A stretch of 64,000 bases of DNA from DASRDU01 sp046331565 (GTDB taxonomy: Bacteria; Acidobacteriota; Blastocatellia; RBC074), in NCBI GenBank assembly GCA_046331565.1, contig JAXLQP010000001.1, forward strand, positions 248,001 to 312,000, read 5' to 3'. The translations under genes were made by a program, and so were the position numbers. Below are positions 34,357 to 44,119 of this stretch, piece after piece (positions within the stretch are counted from its first letter, which is position 1; each line of letters starts with the position of its first letter). A model generated the notes under the pieces. That model had not been told where the DNA came from and did not search any database. It saw only the letters and a program-made list of their open reading frames with translations.

Positions 34357-37300
34357 TCAGTTTCTGACCGGCGACTCCTCAGACCGGCGACCAAGCAGGC
34401 GCGCGGCGGCGTCAATCAGGTCTTCAGGGTCGAAAGGCTTGGGCAGATGAAGCTGAAAGCCTGCTTCCAGCGAGCGCAGGCGGTCTTCGGCTCGCGCATA
34501 GGCGGTCAGCGCAATGGCCGGCATTCGCCCGTCCTGACCCAGGGGCATTTCTCTGATTCGCCTGATCAGCCAGTATCCGTCCTTGTCCGACATGGCCAGA
34601 TCAGAAATGAGCAGATCAGGTGTCCATTGTCGCAGCACTGTCAGCGCCTCGTCAGCGGACGAGACTGAAATGGTGGCCGCGCCGTGTTCATCGAGCAGCA
34701 GTGAGAGCAGTTCCCGCGTGTCGGTTTCATCCTCAACGACCAGGACGCGGGTGCCGCTCAGCGCAAGATGCGGCGCAGAATCGGCTGTGCCAGGCCGGGC
34801 ATCAGCGCCTTCGATGCGCAATCCGGCCTCCGAAATTCGCAGTTGCGCAAGCGGCAGCCGGATACTGAAGGTCGCACCCAGACCTTCGCCGGGGCTGGTG
34901 GCGCGCACCGTGCCGCCGTGCAGTTCGATCAGGTGCCGCACGATGGAGAGGCCCAGTCCCAGTCCGCCGTAAATGCGCGTGGTTGAACTGTCGGCCTGGC
35001 GGAACCGCTCGAAAACATAAGGCAGAAAGTCCGGGTTGATGCCTTTGCCCGTGTCAGTGACAACGAGTTCCATCTGATCGTCAGCGCGTCCGAGCGCCAC
35101 ATTGACGCGGCCACCGGACGGCGTGAATTTGATCGCATTGTGCAGCAGATTCCATAAGACCTGCTGCAACCTGTCGCCATCGCCTGACACCAGCCCCGCC
35201 GCCGGATCAAGCCGGGTGTCAATCGTGATGGCTTTGGCATCGGCGGCGGGGCGCACGGAATCAAGCGTGGTTTCAATCAGCGGAATCAGATCCATCGTGC
35301 GCATGCTGAGTTTGAGTCTGCCGCTGATGATGCGCGAAACGTCGAGCAGATCGTTGACAAGTCGCGCCTGCGCCCGCGCGTTGCGCTCAATGGTTTCAAG
35401 AGCGCGATGGGCGACTTCAGGCGTCAGCTTCTTGTTTCTCAGCAGGTGATTCCAGCCGACGATGGCATTGAGCGGCGTGCGCAGTTCGTGCGACACCGTT
35501 GCCAGAAATTCATCCTTCATCCGGTCAGCGGCTTCAGCTTCGGCCCGCGCCCGGCGTTCGGCTTCATACAACTGCGCGTTATGAATGGCCACGCCGAGCG
35601 TTCCGGCGATGTCGCAGGCGATGTCCTGATGCTGCGGCGTAAAGGCGTTCGGTTCGCGGTGACTGAGATTGAGCGAAGCGATCAGTCTGCCGCTGGCATT
35701 GATCGGCAGCGCCAGAAATGACCTGACGCCTTCGGCCTTCAATTCCTCCAGGCCGGGAGTCGAGTCGTTGTAAGTCCGCAGATCATCAATTTGCAGAAAG
35801 CGCCCGGACTGCAAATCCTTGTACCCGTCAGGCAGCAGCGGCAGTTGTGTCCCGCAACCGAGCGCCGTTTCGTATTTGCAGACGACCGCGAGGCGCGTGA
35901 TGGTACGGTTGTTCAGATCGTAGGTTGAGACGCTGGCGCGGTCGCAGGGAATCAGTTGCTGCAACCTCGGCAACACGGCCTGCGCGATGGCCTGCGGCGA
36001 TTGCGCAGTAAGGATGGCCTGATCAATTTCGCGCAGAATCAGCAGGCGGTCGGTGTATTGTCGCAGGGCTTCTTCCACGCGCTTGCGGGCGGTGATGTCG
36101 TTGGCCACCACCATCCGCGCGAGTCGCCCGTTGAAGGTCAGTTCGTGCGAACTGATGACGACTTCGATGATTGATCCATCCTTGCGCCGGTGCTTCCAGA
36201 CGCCGGAATTTCTGATCCCCTTCGGATCCAGATTCGCCACCGATTTGTACCGTACCTTCTCTTCCTCCGGGCGGATGTCAACTGACGACATGTTGAGAAA
36301 TTCGCGGCGTGAATAGCCGTAATGTCTGATCGCGGCTTTGTTGACGGCCAGAAACCGCAGCGTCTCAACATCGAAAACCCACATCGGAATCGGGCTGATG
36401 TCGAACAACTGACGGTAACGTTCCTCTGATTCGCGCAATTCACGTTCGCGCCGCAACCGGTCGGTCACGTCATGGGCAATGACCAGGCGGGCGGCGCGGC
36501 CACCGAACGTGAAATCGTCAGAAGTAATGTCGGCCTGAATGATCGTGCCGTCCTTGCGGCGATGCTGCCAGATGCCCGGCTGCATCCGGCCCCGCAGGTC
36601 ATTGGCGACGACCTGCTTCAGGCGCTCGGCTTCATCCGGCGGGCGAATGTCGAGCGAGGTCATCGAGAGAAATTCCTCGCGCGCGTATCCGTAATGATTG
36701 ATCGCCGCCTGATTGACCGCCATAAAGGCGAAGCTGCTGACATCATAGACCCACATCGGCAGCGGGCAGGCATCGAAAAGCTGACGGTAGCGCGCCTCTG
36801 ACACGCGCAGATCCTTCACCGCCCGGTTCCGTTCGGTAATATCCTGCGCCAGCACCAGGCGCGCCGGTTTGCCCGCCCAGGTAATGTCGTGTGTGGTCAG
36901 TTCGACATCAATGATGCGGCCATCCCTGATGCGGTGCCGGGCGGAACGATGGCTGCTCAGGCGGTCGCGCATTCTGTATCGTTCAATCAGCGCAGGCACA
37001 TCCTCAGGCAGATAGAGCGCCGTGACCGGCAGCCCGACGAATTCCTCGCGCGACCAGCCGTAATGCTGAATGGCGGCCTGATTGACGGCCACGAAGGTCA
37101 TCGTTTCGTGGTCAATCACGCCCATCGGCAGCGGCGTCAGCTCAAACAGTTCGCGGTAACGCTCCTCCGATTCGCGCAGGCGGTGCATGACTTCGTGCCG
37201 TTCAGAAATATCACGAATGGAAACCACGCTGACCGGGCGTCCGCGATAATTGGTTGCCGCCGAGCAGATTTCAATCGGAAAGATCGCCCCGTCCTTGCGT

Positions 37301-38226
37301 CGTCCCATCGCTTCATGCGGTTTCTCGCTGTCACCAGCCAGATGCTCGCGCACCTCGCGGCGCGATTCAGGCGCGACCAGTTCCGACAGGTCGGTGCGAA
37401 TGATTTCCAGCGGATCGTACCCGAACATTTCAGCCAGCGCCGGGTTGGCATCCAGAATTTCGCCCTGTTCGTGAATGGCAATGCCTTCAAGTCCGGTAAA
37501 GCTGCGAAAGCGTTCTTCGGCGTGATGCATGGCGGCCAGCATGGCCTCCACAGCCTGGCGGGCGGTGACTGCTTCCTGGCGCGCCTGTTCGGTGGCAGCC
37601 AGGGCTGTCTTCAATCCTTCACGCTGGCGCTGTTCATCGCAGCGCAACTCTTCGAGTCGGCGGAAAAAGCGGAGGCGAAAAATCGTGGAGGTCAGGGCCA
37701 GCAGCGTCGCCATCGCAAAGCCGAAAACATAATGCAGGGCATCCTGCGGCAGAACAGTCGCGGCCATGATCGCCCAGCCCGCAAAGCTGACAATGATGAC
37801 CGCAATCACCAGCCGCAGCGAAAATGAAAACAACCCGATGGCGCAGATCAGCAGCAGCAGATTGGTCGCCTGATGCGGCTCTCGCGTCAGCGCCAGTTGC
37901 ATCAGGCAGTTGGCGAGAATCAGCGCCGCCACCAGCGCAATCATTTTGTCGGAATGCGCTACCTGATATTCCGGGCGGGCGGTGCGCCACCTGATCACCA
38001 TCATCAGCACTGCCGTCACCATCGCCGTCACGCTCATCAGCGAAGCCGTGTGCCCGGTCAGCACCACCAGATGACTGGCTGAAAAGAAAATGTACATTCC
38101 GGCCAGCAGCGGCGTCGTGGTCAGCAGAATCCGGCGCGTCAGCTTTTGAATGGCGAACTGCAACTGCTCCTCAGAAAGCTGCGTCGCTGTGCCTGATCTG
38201 AAAAGTTCAATGTGATGAGCGGACAT
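34357..38226 (-). CDS. Membrane hybrid histidine kinase with four PAS domains, GAF and receiver
   Basis: 1,289 residues from MSAHHIELF (AAGGAA box). Order: N-terminal membrane region with several helices (about 30-180); a coiled coil; four PAS domains beginning near 238, 354, 477 and 600, of which the last three are close repeats (VNQAAIxHYGY type); a GAF domain (about 730-890); HisKA with phospho-acceptor His913 (HELRTPLNAIVGW); an ATPase domain with NLLHNAIKF and the G boxes; and a C-terminal receiver with Asp1209 (ISDLAMSDKDGYW). No DNA-binding output domain is present, so phosphate is probably passed to a separate protein. The signal is unknown. Confidence 0.93.
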   Translation of the reverse strand: MSAHHIELFRSGTATQLSEEQLQFAIQKLTRRILLTTTPLLAGMYIFFSASHLVVLTGHTASLMSVTAMVTAVLMMVIRWRTARPEYQVAHSDKMIALVAALILANCLMQLALTREPHQATNLLLLICAIGLFSFSLRLVIAVIIVSFAGWAIMAATVLPQDALHYVFGFAMATLLALTSTIFRLRFFRRLEELRCDEQRQREGLKTALAATEQARQEAVTARQAVEAMLAAMHHAEERFRSFTGLEGIAIHEQGEILDANPALAEMFGYDPLEIIRTDLSELVAPESRREVREHLAGDSEKPHEAMGRRKDGAIFPIEICSAATNYRGRPVSVVSIRDISERHEVMHRLRESEERYRELFELTPLPMGVIDHETMTFVAVNQAAIQHYGWSREEFVGLPVTALYLPEDVPALIERYRMRDRLSSHRSARHRIRDGRIIDVELTTHDITWAGKPARLVLAQDITERNRAVKDLRVSEARYRQLFDACPLPMWVYDVSSFAFMAVNQAAINHYGYAREEFLSMTSLDIRPPDEAERLKQVVANDLRGRMQPGIWQHRRKDGTIIQADITSDDFTFGGRAARLVIAHDVTDRLRRERELRESEERYRQLFDISPIPMWVFDVETLRFLAVNKAAIRHYGYSRREFLNMSSVDIRPEEEKVRYKSVANLDPKGIRNSGVWKHRRKDGSIIEVVISSHELTFNGRLARMVVANDITARKRVEEALRQYTDRLLILREIDQAILTAQSPQAIAQAVLPRLQQLIPCDRASVSTYDLNNRTITRLAVVCKYETALGCGTQLPLLPDGYKDLQSGRFLQIDDLRTYNDSTPGLEELKAEGVRSFLALPINASGRLIASLNLSHREPNAFTPQHQDIACDIAGTLGVAIHNAQLYEAERRARAEAEAADRMKDEFLATVSHELRTPLNAIVGWNHLLRNKKLTPEVAHRALETIERNARAQARLVNDLLDVSRIISGRLKLSMRTMDLIPLIETTLDSVRPAADAKAITIDTRLDPAAGLVSGDGDRLQQVLWNLLHNAIKFTPSGGRVNVALGRADDQMELVVTDTGKGINPDFLPYVFERFRQADSSTTRIYGGLGLGLSIVRHLIELHGGTVRATSPGEGLGATFSIRLPLAQLRISEAGLRIEGADARPGTADSAPHLALSGTRVLVVEDETDTRELLSLLLDEHGAATISVSSADEALTVLRQWTPDLLISDLAMSDKDGYWLIRRIREMPLGQDGRMPAIALTAYARAEDRLRSLEAGFQLHLPKPFDPEDLIDAAARLLGRRSEESPVRN

Positions 38227-38300
38227 GCTTTGTTCCTTCTGTGAGGCAGGGGGGAACATCTGTCAGTGGCAACACTCAGACCGGATGCCGGAAATCAGAA

Positions 38301-38334
38301 GCCGGGAAGGCGTCATCATTCGCGCCTTCCCGGC
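38301..38334 (-). terminator. Hairpin after tal-pgi (minus strand)
   Basis: A perfect 12-bp GC-rich stem (38301-38312 with 38323-38334) and a 10-nt loop, followed on the minus strand by TTCTGATTTC. Probable terminator between the tal-pgi fusion and the kinase gene. Confidence 0.6.
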
Positions 38335-38349
38335 AGGGTTGATCAGGTG

Positions 38350-41199
38350 TCAGGCCGGAAAATTACGCTGCACGATCTCAAGCAGCGTCTTCAATCCGGC
38401 TGCCGGATTGCGACCGAGATGAACCCGGATCGCGCGCCGGTGACGACTGGCGAGCGACTGGAAATCACCGAGCGCCTGCGCCTGGATCAGCACACCGAAA
38501 CTGAAGATTTCACCCGGCAGCGGCACATCCGTTTCATCATCAGCCGTGAGCTGCATAAACACTCCTGACCCGGCGCCGCCCTTGTGCAGTTGCCCGGTCG
38601 AATGCAGAAAACGCGGGCCGTAACCGGTCGTCGTCGCCACCCGCAGCGCATCGCGCAGGTGCGTGCGAATGTCCTGAATCACCGCTTCGTGCGATGCTGT
38701 TTCCTGAATGTAATCGAGCAGGGCAATGTAATCGCCTGCCGCCGCGCGCTTCAGGTGCGCCGTGATGAAAGCTTCTGCCGAAAGGTCTGAGCCGAGTTGA
38801 TGAATCGTTTCGTCATCGGCATAAACGAGCAGCCCGCTGCCTTCAGCCGCGAGCGATTGCACGGGCAGCGCGCCGTTTGCCTTGAAAGTTTCAAGCAGGG
38901 CCTTGGTGTTATCCTTGCTCTCCTGCACGTTCGGCTGATCGAACGGATCAATGCCCATCACTGCGCCCGCGACCGCCGTTGACATTTCCCACAGATAAAA
39001 TTCCTCGCCAAGGTCGAGCGGATCATTCATCACGCGGCGAATCACCGGATGCCCGGCAGCCTCAAGCGCGCTCAGTTTCGCTTCGGTTGCCGCGTCGGCA
39101 GGGCCGATGCTGATGTGGACAAAAATCCGGTCATGGCCATACACCGCCGGTTCACCGAGCGGTTCGCTCGCAATCGGGATGATGCCTTTGCCTTCCTTGC
39201 CCGTGCTTTCGGCGATCAGTTGTTCGATCCACAATCCGAGCGAAGCGATTTCAGGCGAAGCTGACAAGGTCAGCTTGTCGCGGCCCGCGCCGGTCAGCGT
39301 GCCCAGCATTGCGCCGAGCCGTACTGCCGGATTGTCAGCCGTCGGCACTGCCGGAGCGCACGCATACATCGCCCGTTCGGCGCGATCAAGCAGCGTCGTG
39401 AAATCAAAGCCCTGCAGCGCCGCCGGAACCATTCCGAAATAAGACAACGCCGAATAACGCCCGCCAATGTCTGCCGGGTTGAGAAAGATGCGGCGGAAGT
39501 GATCGCCCTTCGCCATGTTTTCCATCATCGTGCCCGGATCAGTAACGGTCACGAAATTCTCACCCGCCCGGTCGCCTTTGATTTCGCGCAGGCGATTGAA
39601 AAAGTATTTGTAAAACATCAGCGGTTCGGTCGTCGAACCTGACTTGCTCGAAACCACAAAGAGCGTGTGCGGCAAATCAACCGCCTCTTCAAACGCCCGC
39701 ACCGTTGCCGGGTCGGTGCTGTCGAGTACGTGCAGTTCAGGGAATCCGGCCTGATAACCGAACGTGCGCCTGAAGACTTCAGGACACAAACTGCTGCCGC
39801 CCATCCCAAGCAGCATCACATGTCTGAACCCATCCTGGCGAATGCGATCACTGAAGGCGCGCAATTCAGCCGCGTTGTCAAAAAGCATCTCAGGCACCGT
39901 GACCCAGCCGAGCGCATTTTTGATGATCTTCTGATGATCGTCTTCAGACTTCCACAGCGTCGCGTCCTTCTTCCAGATGCGCCGCACCCACTGTTCCTTG
40001 TCGGCGCGACTGATGACGGCCTGCACGGCTTCGGCATAACTGCCGAGTGATGCGGTCTGCCGTTCCAGCAGGCCGCTCGTCAGAATGGCGCGTTTGGAAG
40101 TGATGGCGTCAGTCAGTGAATTGAACGAATCCATAAACGATCTGACGCCTTCATCCTGCAACTGCTGCGTGACCTGACTGAGATTGAGTCCGATAGCGGC
40201 GAGATCAGAAAAGACCTGCCGGGCTTCATCCAGTCCGGTTTCAAGCGTCAGCGCAGGCTGTCCGTGATCGCGGTAAGCCGTAAAAGTCGCGGGCGGCACA
40301 GTGTTGACCGTGTCCGGCCCGATCAGCGAATCAACATACAGCACATCGCTGTACTGCGGGTTTTTGGTGCCGGTCGAAGCCCACAACGGACGCTGCACGC
40401 GCGCGCCTTTGTCTGCCAGCACCCTGAACCGCTCAGCCCCGAAGGTCTGTTTGAAATCCTGGTAAGCCAGTTTCGCATTGGCAATCGCCGCCTTGCCGAG
40501 CAGCGCCGTCAGCTTCTCCTTTTCCTCGTTCGCTTCGGTGCGACGAATCCGGTATTCAAGCTGCGCGTCAATCGCCGTGTCCACGCGGCTGACAAAAAAG
40601 CTCGCCACCGAAGCGATGTGATCAACCGGATGGCCAGCGCCAGCGCGATCTTCGAGGCCGCTGATGTAGGCATTCATGACCTGCGCGTAACTTTCACGCG
40701 AAAAGATCAGCGTCACGTTGATATTCAGACCAGCGGCAATCAGCGTTCTGATGGCCGGAATGCCTGCCGGAGTGGCCGGAACCTTGATCATTGCATTCGG
40801 GCGATTGAGCGTGGCCCACAAACGCTGCGCTTCGGCAATCGTGCCTTCAGTATCGTTGGCGAGCAGCGGCGAAACTTCGAGACTGACATACCCATCTCCT
40901 TTGCCGGTGCGTTCATACACGGGACGAAACAGGTCGCAGGCGCGCTGAATGTCTGCGATCACCAGCGCCTCATAAATTTCCGTGACGCTGCTGCCTGCGG
41001 CGACGAGTTGCTGCATCGCCGCGTTGTAATCGCTGCTGCCCGCAATCGCCTTTTCAAAAATGGTCGGGTTCGAGGTCACTCCGCGCAGGTCATCTTCAGC
41101 AATCTTGCGCTCAAGATCACCCGTTTCAAGCAGGGCGCGACGAATATTGTCGTACCAGATGCTCTGTCCCAGCTTTTGCAGTTCAATCAGTGGATTCAT
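38350..41199 (-). CDS. tal-pgi: Transaldolase / glucose-6-phosphate isomerase fusion
   Basis: 949 residues joining two enzymes. Residues 1 to about 365 are transaldolase: LGQSIWYDNIRR, TSNPTIFEKAI and the Schiff-base Lys in MIKVPATPAG. Residues from about 395 are phosphoglucose isomerase: LLGMGGSSLCPEV, VVSSKSGSTTEP and the C-terminal catalytic region. The fusion couples the pentose phosphate pathway to glycolysis and is known from several bacterial groups. GGAG lies before the ATG. Neighbours are gluconate-type kinase and pgl, all minus. Confidence 0.96.
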   Translation of the reverse strand: MNPLIELQKLGQSIWYDNIRRALLETGDLERKIAEDDLRGVTSNPTIFEKAIAGSSDYNAAMQQLVAAGSSVTEIYEALVIADIQRACDLFRPVYERTGKGDGYVSLEVSPLLANDTEGTIAEAQRLWATLNRPNAMIKVPATPAGIPAIRTLIAAGLNINVTLIFSRESYAQVMNAYISGLEDRAGAGHPVDHIASVASFFVSRVDTAIDAQLEYRIRRTEANEEKEKLTALLGKAAIANAKLAYQDFKQTFGAERFRVLADKGARVQRPLWASTGTKNPQYSDVLYVDSLIGPDTVNTVPPATFTAYRDHGQPALTLETGLDEARQVFSDLAAIGLNLSQVTQQLQDEGVRSFMDSFNSLTDAITSKRAILTSGLLERQTASLGSYAEAVQAVISRADKEQWVRRIWKKDATLWKSEDDHQKIIKNALGWVTVPEMLFDNAAELRAFSDRIRQDGFRHVMLLGMGGSSLCPEVFRRTFGYQAGFPELHVLDSTDPATVRAFEEAVDLPHTLFVVSSKSGSTTEPLMFYKYFFNRLREIKGDRAGENFVTVTDPGTMMENMAKGDHFRRIFLNPADIGGRYSALSYFGMVPAALQGFDFTTLLDRAERAMYACAPAVPTADNPAVRLGAMLGTLTGAGRDKLTLSASPEIASLGLWIEQLIAESTGKEGKGIIPIASEPLGEPAVYGHDRIFVHISIGPADAATEAKLSALEAAGHPVIRRVMNDPLDLGEEFYLWEMSTAVAGAVMGIDPFDQPNVQESKDNTKALLETFKANGALPVQSLAAEGSGLLVYADDETIHQLGSDLSAEAFITAHLKRAAAGDYIALLDYIQETASHEAVIQDIRTHLRDALRVATTTGYGPRFLHSTGQLHKGGAGSGVFMQLTADDETDVPLPGEIFSFGVLIQAQALGDFQSLASRHRRAIRVHLGRNPAAGLKTLLEIVQRNFPA

Positions 41200-41328
41200 T
41201 TTTCGCTCCTCAGTGGATGTGCGGCAGGTTGCCGTGCCTGTCGCTGCGCCTGCTTCTGAAAACGAAGTTGAGATTTCCAGCTTCAGTTCAATGCCATCAG
41301 TTCAGGAAGCCACAGAGTAATCAGGTCG

Positions 41329-41416
41329 CACCCTCGTGGTAACGAATTCATTCGTTCTGCTTCTGAAATTCTGCTGATTCAGAAGCAGAACGAATGAATT
41401 CGTTACTACGAGGGTG
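41329..41416. repeat. Long palindrome between tal-pgi and the FGGY kinase
   Basis: 39-nt arms (41329-41367 and 41378-41416) pair at 38 positions around a 10-nt loop; the arms contain CGAATTCATTCG. It is the only recognisable feature in the gene-free stretch 41200-41527. Confidence 0.92.
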
Positions 41417-41527
41417 GATCGAGTTCCTTTCAAAACGCCATCACTTCAGGTCACTGGGCCGAAACCGGAATGCGGCTCCCGTCTCTCCGCAGTAAAGTTT
41501 TCAATCGTTGTTTCGTGCTGCTGAATT

Positions 41528-43033
41528 TCAATGACTGGCAATCAGCAGGTCGTAATATTTTTCCTGCCGTTCGCGCCCCTGCTTGTAGCGTTCGTGATTT
41601 GTCTGGTCAGGCTCAAACACAGTGCCGAAGGTGGCGGGCGCATCGCTGAAGGCTGAAATCAGACCGAGCGATTTCAAGGCCAGCAGCGCCGCGCCGCGAC
41701 TTGAAGCTTCGGGAACCGCCGAAGCGATGACCGGCACGCCAATCACATCTGACATCATCTGCGTCCAGACGATGGAATTGAGAATGCCGCCGCCTGACGC
41801 CACGATGCGGCACGCTTCCGGCACTTCGGCTTTCAATCTTTCGTAAATCGCCGCGAAGCGATAACAGACGGCTTCGAGCGAGGCGCGCAGGATTTCAACC
41901 GGCTCGGTGTTCAGGCTCAGGCCGATGAATGAGGCGCGGGCGTGACTGTGCCAGCCGGTGCTGCGTTCACCTGAAAAAAACGGCAGTACCGTCAACCCGT
42001 GCGCGTCAGGTTCAAGCGCGGCAATTTTCGATTCGGCTTCGGCAGCGTCAAGTTTCAGCGTGCGCTGACACCAGGCATAAACATCACCGCCGTTTGAGAG
42101 CGCGCCGCCCGTCACGACGTAACGCCGCGTGGCGCGGTAACACCACAATCCGGCAGGCACGCGCACCGTTTCAGTCGGCCAGCACACGCGCATCGCACCC
42201 GAAGTGCCGACATTGATCGCAATAATGTCTGCCGTGTGACCGCCTGAGCCGATGTTGCTGGCCGCGCCGTCACCGATGGCCGGAAACCAGGGCACGCCGT
42301 TGAGCGCAGGCCAGCGCCGGGCGTATTCATCGCGCAGCCCTGTAAACGGCTCATCGCCATCAGCGCTTTCAGTCAGCGGCGACAACCGTTCAGGTTCAAG
42401 GTTGAGAATCGAGAGCACTTCGCCGTCCCAGTGACAGGTCTGCTGATTGAGCAGGCCCGTGCCCGATGCCATCGAAACGCCGCAGCGCGCCTGACCGAAC
42501 AGCTTCAGATGAAAGTATTCGCCGGGCGACATGAAACGGGCGACCTGCCGCAGCAATTCAGGCTGTGTGCGCCGCAGCCACAACAGTCGCGCCGGATAAT
42601 AGCTCGCGTGAGGACGGCATCCGGTGCGGGCGTGCAGCCACGCCGGATCGGTCATCCGGCTGAGCGTTTCGACATCGTCAGCGTCGCGTGTGTCGTTCCA
42701 GTTGTAAATCGGCGTGACGGCGCGGCCTGATTCATCAACGCCAAGCACGCTGTGCCAGAACGTACACATCGCCACGCCTGCAATCTGCGAGGCCGCCGCG
42801 CCTGCCTGATCGAGCAATTCGTCAATGTTGCTGGCAATGATGTCGCACAGATCATCGGCATCCATCTCAACGCCGCCATCAGGCGTCGTCTGCATCTGAT
42901 AAGTCGTGCGAGCCTCAAGGCCGTCAATCATTGCGCCGCGCGCATCGTAAAGCACAGCGCGAGCGGATGAGGTGCCGACATCCAGCGCCAGAATCAACGG
43001 GGTATGAGCTTCAGCCAGGCTCGTCACAGACAT
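41528..43033 (-). CDS. FGGY-family carbohydrate kinase, probably gluconokinase
   Basis: 501 residues. N-terminal ATPase lobe with LALDVGTSSARAVLYD, substrate-side WNDTRD, and the C-terminal lobe with AINVGTSGAMRV and VASGGGILNSIVWTQMMSDVIG. Among FGGY kinases it resembles gluconokinases, which make 6-phosphogluconate. The neighbourhood of pgl and tal-pgi supports that, but xylulose or another sugar acid cannot be excluded. No clear ribosome site was found before this ATG. Confidence 0.85.
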   Translation of the reverse strand: MSVTSLAEAHTPLILALDVGTSSARAVLYDARGAMIDGLEARTTYQMQTTPDGGVEMDADDLCDIIASNIDELLDQAGAAASQIAGVAMCTFWHSVLGVDESGRAVTPIYNWNDTRDADDVETLSRMTDPAWLHARTGCRPHASYYPARLLWLRRTQPELLRQVARFMSPGEYFHLKLFGQARCGVSMASGTGLLNQQTCHWDGEVLSILNLEPERLSPLTESADGDEPFTGLRDEYARRWPALNGVPWFPAIGDGAASNIGSGGHTADIIAINVGTSGAMRVCWPTETVRVPAGLWCYRATRRYVVTGGALSNGGDVYAWCQRTLKLDAAEAESKIAALEPDAHGLTVLPFFSGERSTGWHSHARASFIGLSLNTEPVEILRASLEAVCYRFAAIYERLKAEVPEACRIVASGGGILNSIVWTQMMSDVIGVPVIASAVPEASSRGAALLALKSLGLISAFSDAPATFGTVFEPDQTNHERYKQGRERQEKYYDLLIASH

Positions 43034-43195
43034 AGGTATTCATCAGGGACTTGAATGCCCGGCATCATAACCCTCCCGCTGGCCGATGGCAATCAACTGC
43101 CGCTTCGTATTAATATGAGTTCTCTCGCAGTGATTATTCCTGCTTTTTTCCGGCAGGCGTTCAGCCTGTCGCACCACGCAAAGGGAGTAGAAAAT

Positions 43196-43915
43196 ATGCG
43201 CCTGCATCAGAATCAGATTCGCAACCATCGGGCCTGGCAGACCGGACGACTGATGGCACTGCTCGGGCTGTGTCTGCTCGTCGCTGCCGGATCAGTAACG
43301 CTGGCCCAGTCAGGCCGCAAGCAGAAAAAGTCAACGCCCGAACCGCCTCCGCAGGGCGTCAAAGTGCCCGATGACAAAGCCGCCGACGCGCCCAAAGGCC
43401 ATTCCGACAGTGATGCGCCACCCGACGAAGAGAAACAGAAATCGAAGGCTCCGGCGCTGCATCTTCTGGTCGGCATGGCGATGCAGGACAATTTCAATGT
43501 GCCGATGATGTATAACGACATTGCCCGCGAAGGCTGCCTGCGCGAACTGCGCGCCAATCCGGCCATTGAAGTCACGGCCACCAGCAATATGACTCGCGGC
43601 GAAGCCATTGATGCGGCCAAAAAAGATGACAAGCGTTATGTTGTCTGGATGGAACTCGTCGTGGATCAGTTCACGGCCAACACGAGCGATGGCTTTGACC
43701 TGCGCTTTACGCTGTTTGAGCCGAAGACCGGCAAGGTGCTGACGAGCGGCAGCGGCTATCCGCAGATGCAGACGACCGGCTCGCCGCTGCCGCCAATCGG
43801 GATGAATCGCGCACAGATTCGCGTTGAACTCGCCGGGCGCGATGTGGCCCGGCGCGTCATGTCCCGCCTCAATGCCCAACCGCGAGGCCGCTTTCCTGTC
43901 ATCGCCGAAAACTGA
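43196..43915 (+). CDS. Secreted protein of unknown function
   Basis: 239 residues from the ATG after AAAGGGAG. Signal peptide: GRLMALLGLCLLVAAGSVTLAQ. A Pro/Lys/Asp-rich linker (about 41-85) follows, then a compact domain (LLVGMAMQDNFNVPMM, REGCLRELRANPAIEVTA, DKRYVVWMELVVDQF, FDLRFTLFEPKTGKVLTSGSG). The alternating beta pattern suggests a periplasmic beta domain. Family not recognised. Divergent from the kinase gene. Confidence 0.75.
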   Translation: MRLHQNQIRNHRAWQTGRLMALLGLCLLVAAGSVTLAQSGRKQKKSTPEPPPQGVKVPDDKAADAPKGHSDSDAPPDEEKQKSKAPALHLLVGMAMQDNFNVPMMYNDIAREGCLRELRANPAIEVTATSNMTRGEAIDAAKKDDKRYVVWMELVVDQFTANTSDGFDLRFTLFEPKTGKVLTSGSGYPQMQTTGSPLPPIGMNRAQIRVELAGRDVARRVMSRLNAQPRGRFPVIAEN

Positions 43916-43940
43916 TTGTGACAGAATAAAAACAGGCCGG

Positions 43941-44036
43941 GAGATGACGGAACACACGGAATGAACGGAACAGACGAAAAAGAACAGATTCGCTTTTTCC
44001 TGTTTGTTCCGTTCATTCCGTGTGTTCCGTCATCTC
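43941..44036. repeat. Long palindrome after the secreted protein gene
   Basis: Perfect 32-nt arms (43941-43972 and 44005-44036) with words GGAACACACGGAATGAACGG. On both sides A- and T-rich tracts continue the complementarity loosely (AAAAACAGG... / ...CTTGTTTTT), so it could terminate transcription of the upstream gene. Confidence 0.9.
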
Positions 44037-44119
44037 TCTTGTTTTTGATCTCAGGCTGGTGCGATGACGCTCACCGCACTGCGCCTCAGGAAATGAACTG
44101 ATAAATAAAGGAACCCGAT

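Noticed and set aside
40264..41259. A 331-codon plus-strand frame opposite tal-pgi
   Set aside because: Antisense to a clear enzyme fusion; no motif and no ribosome site.
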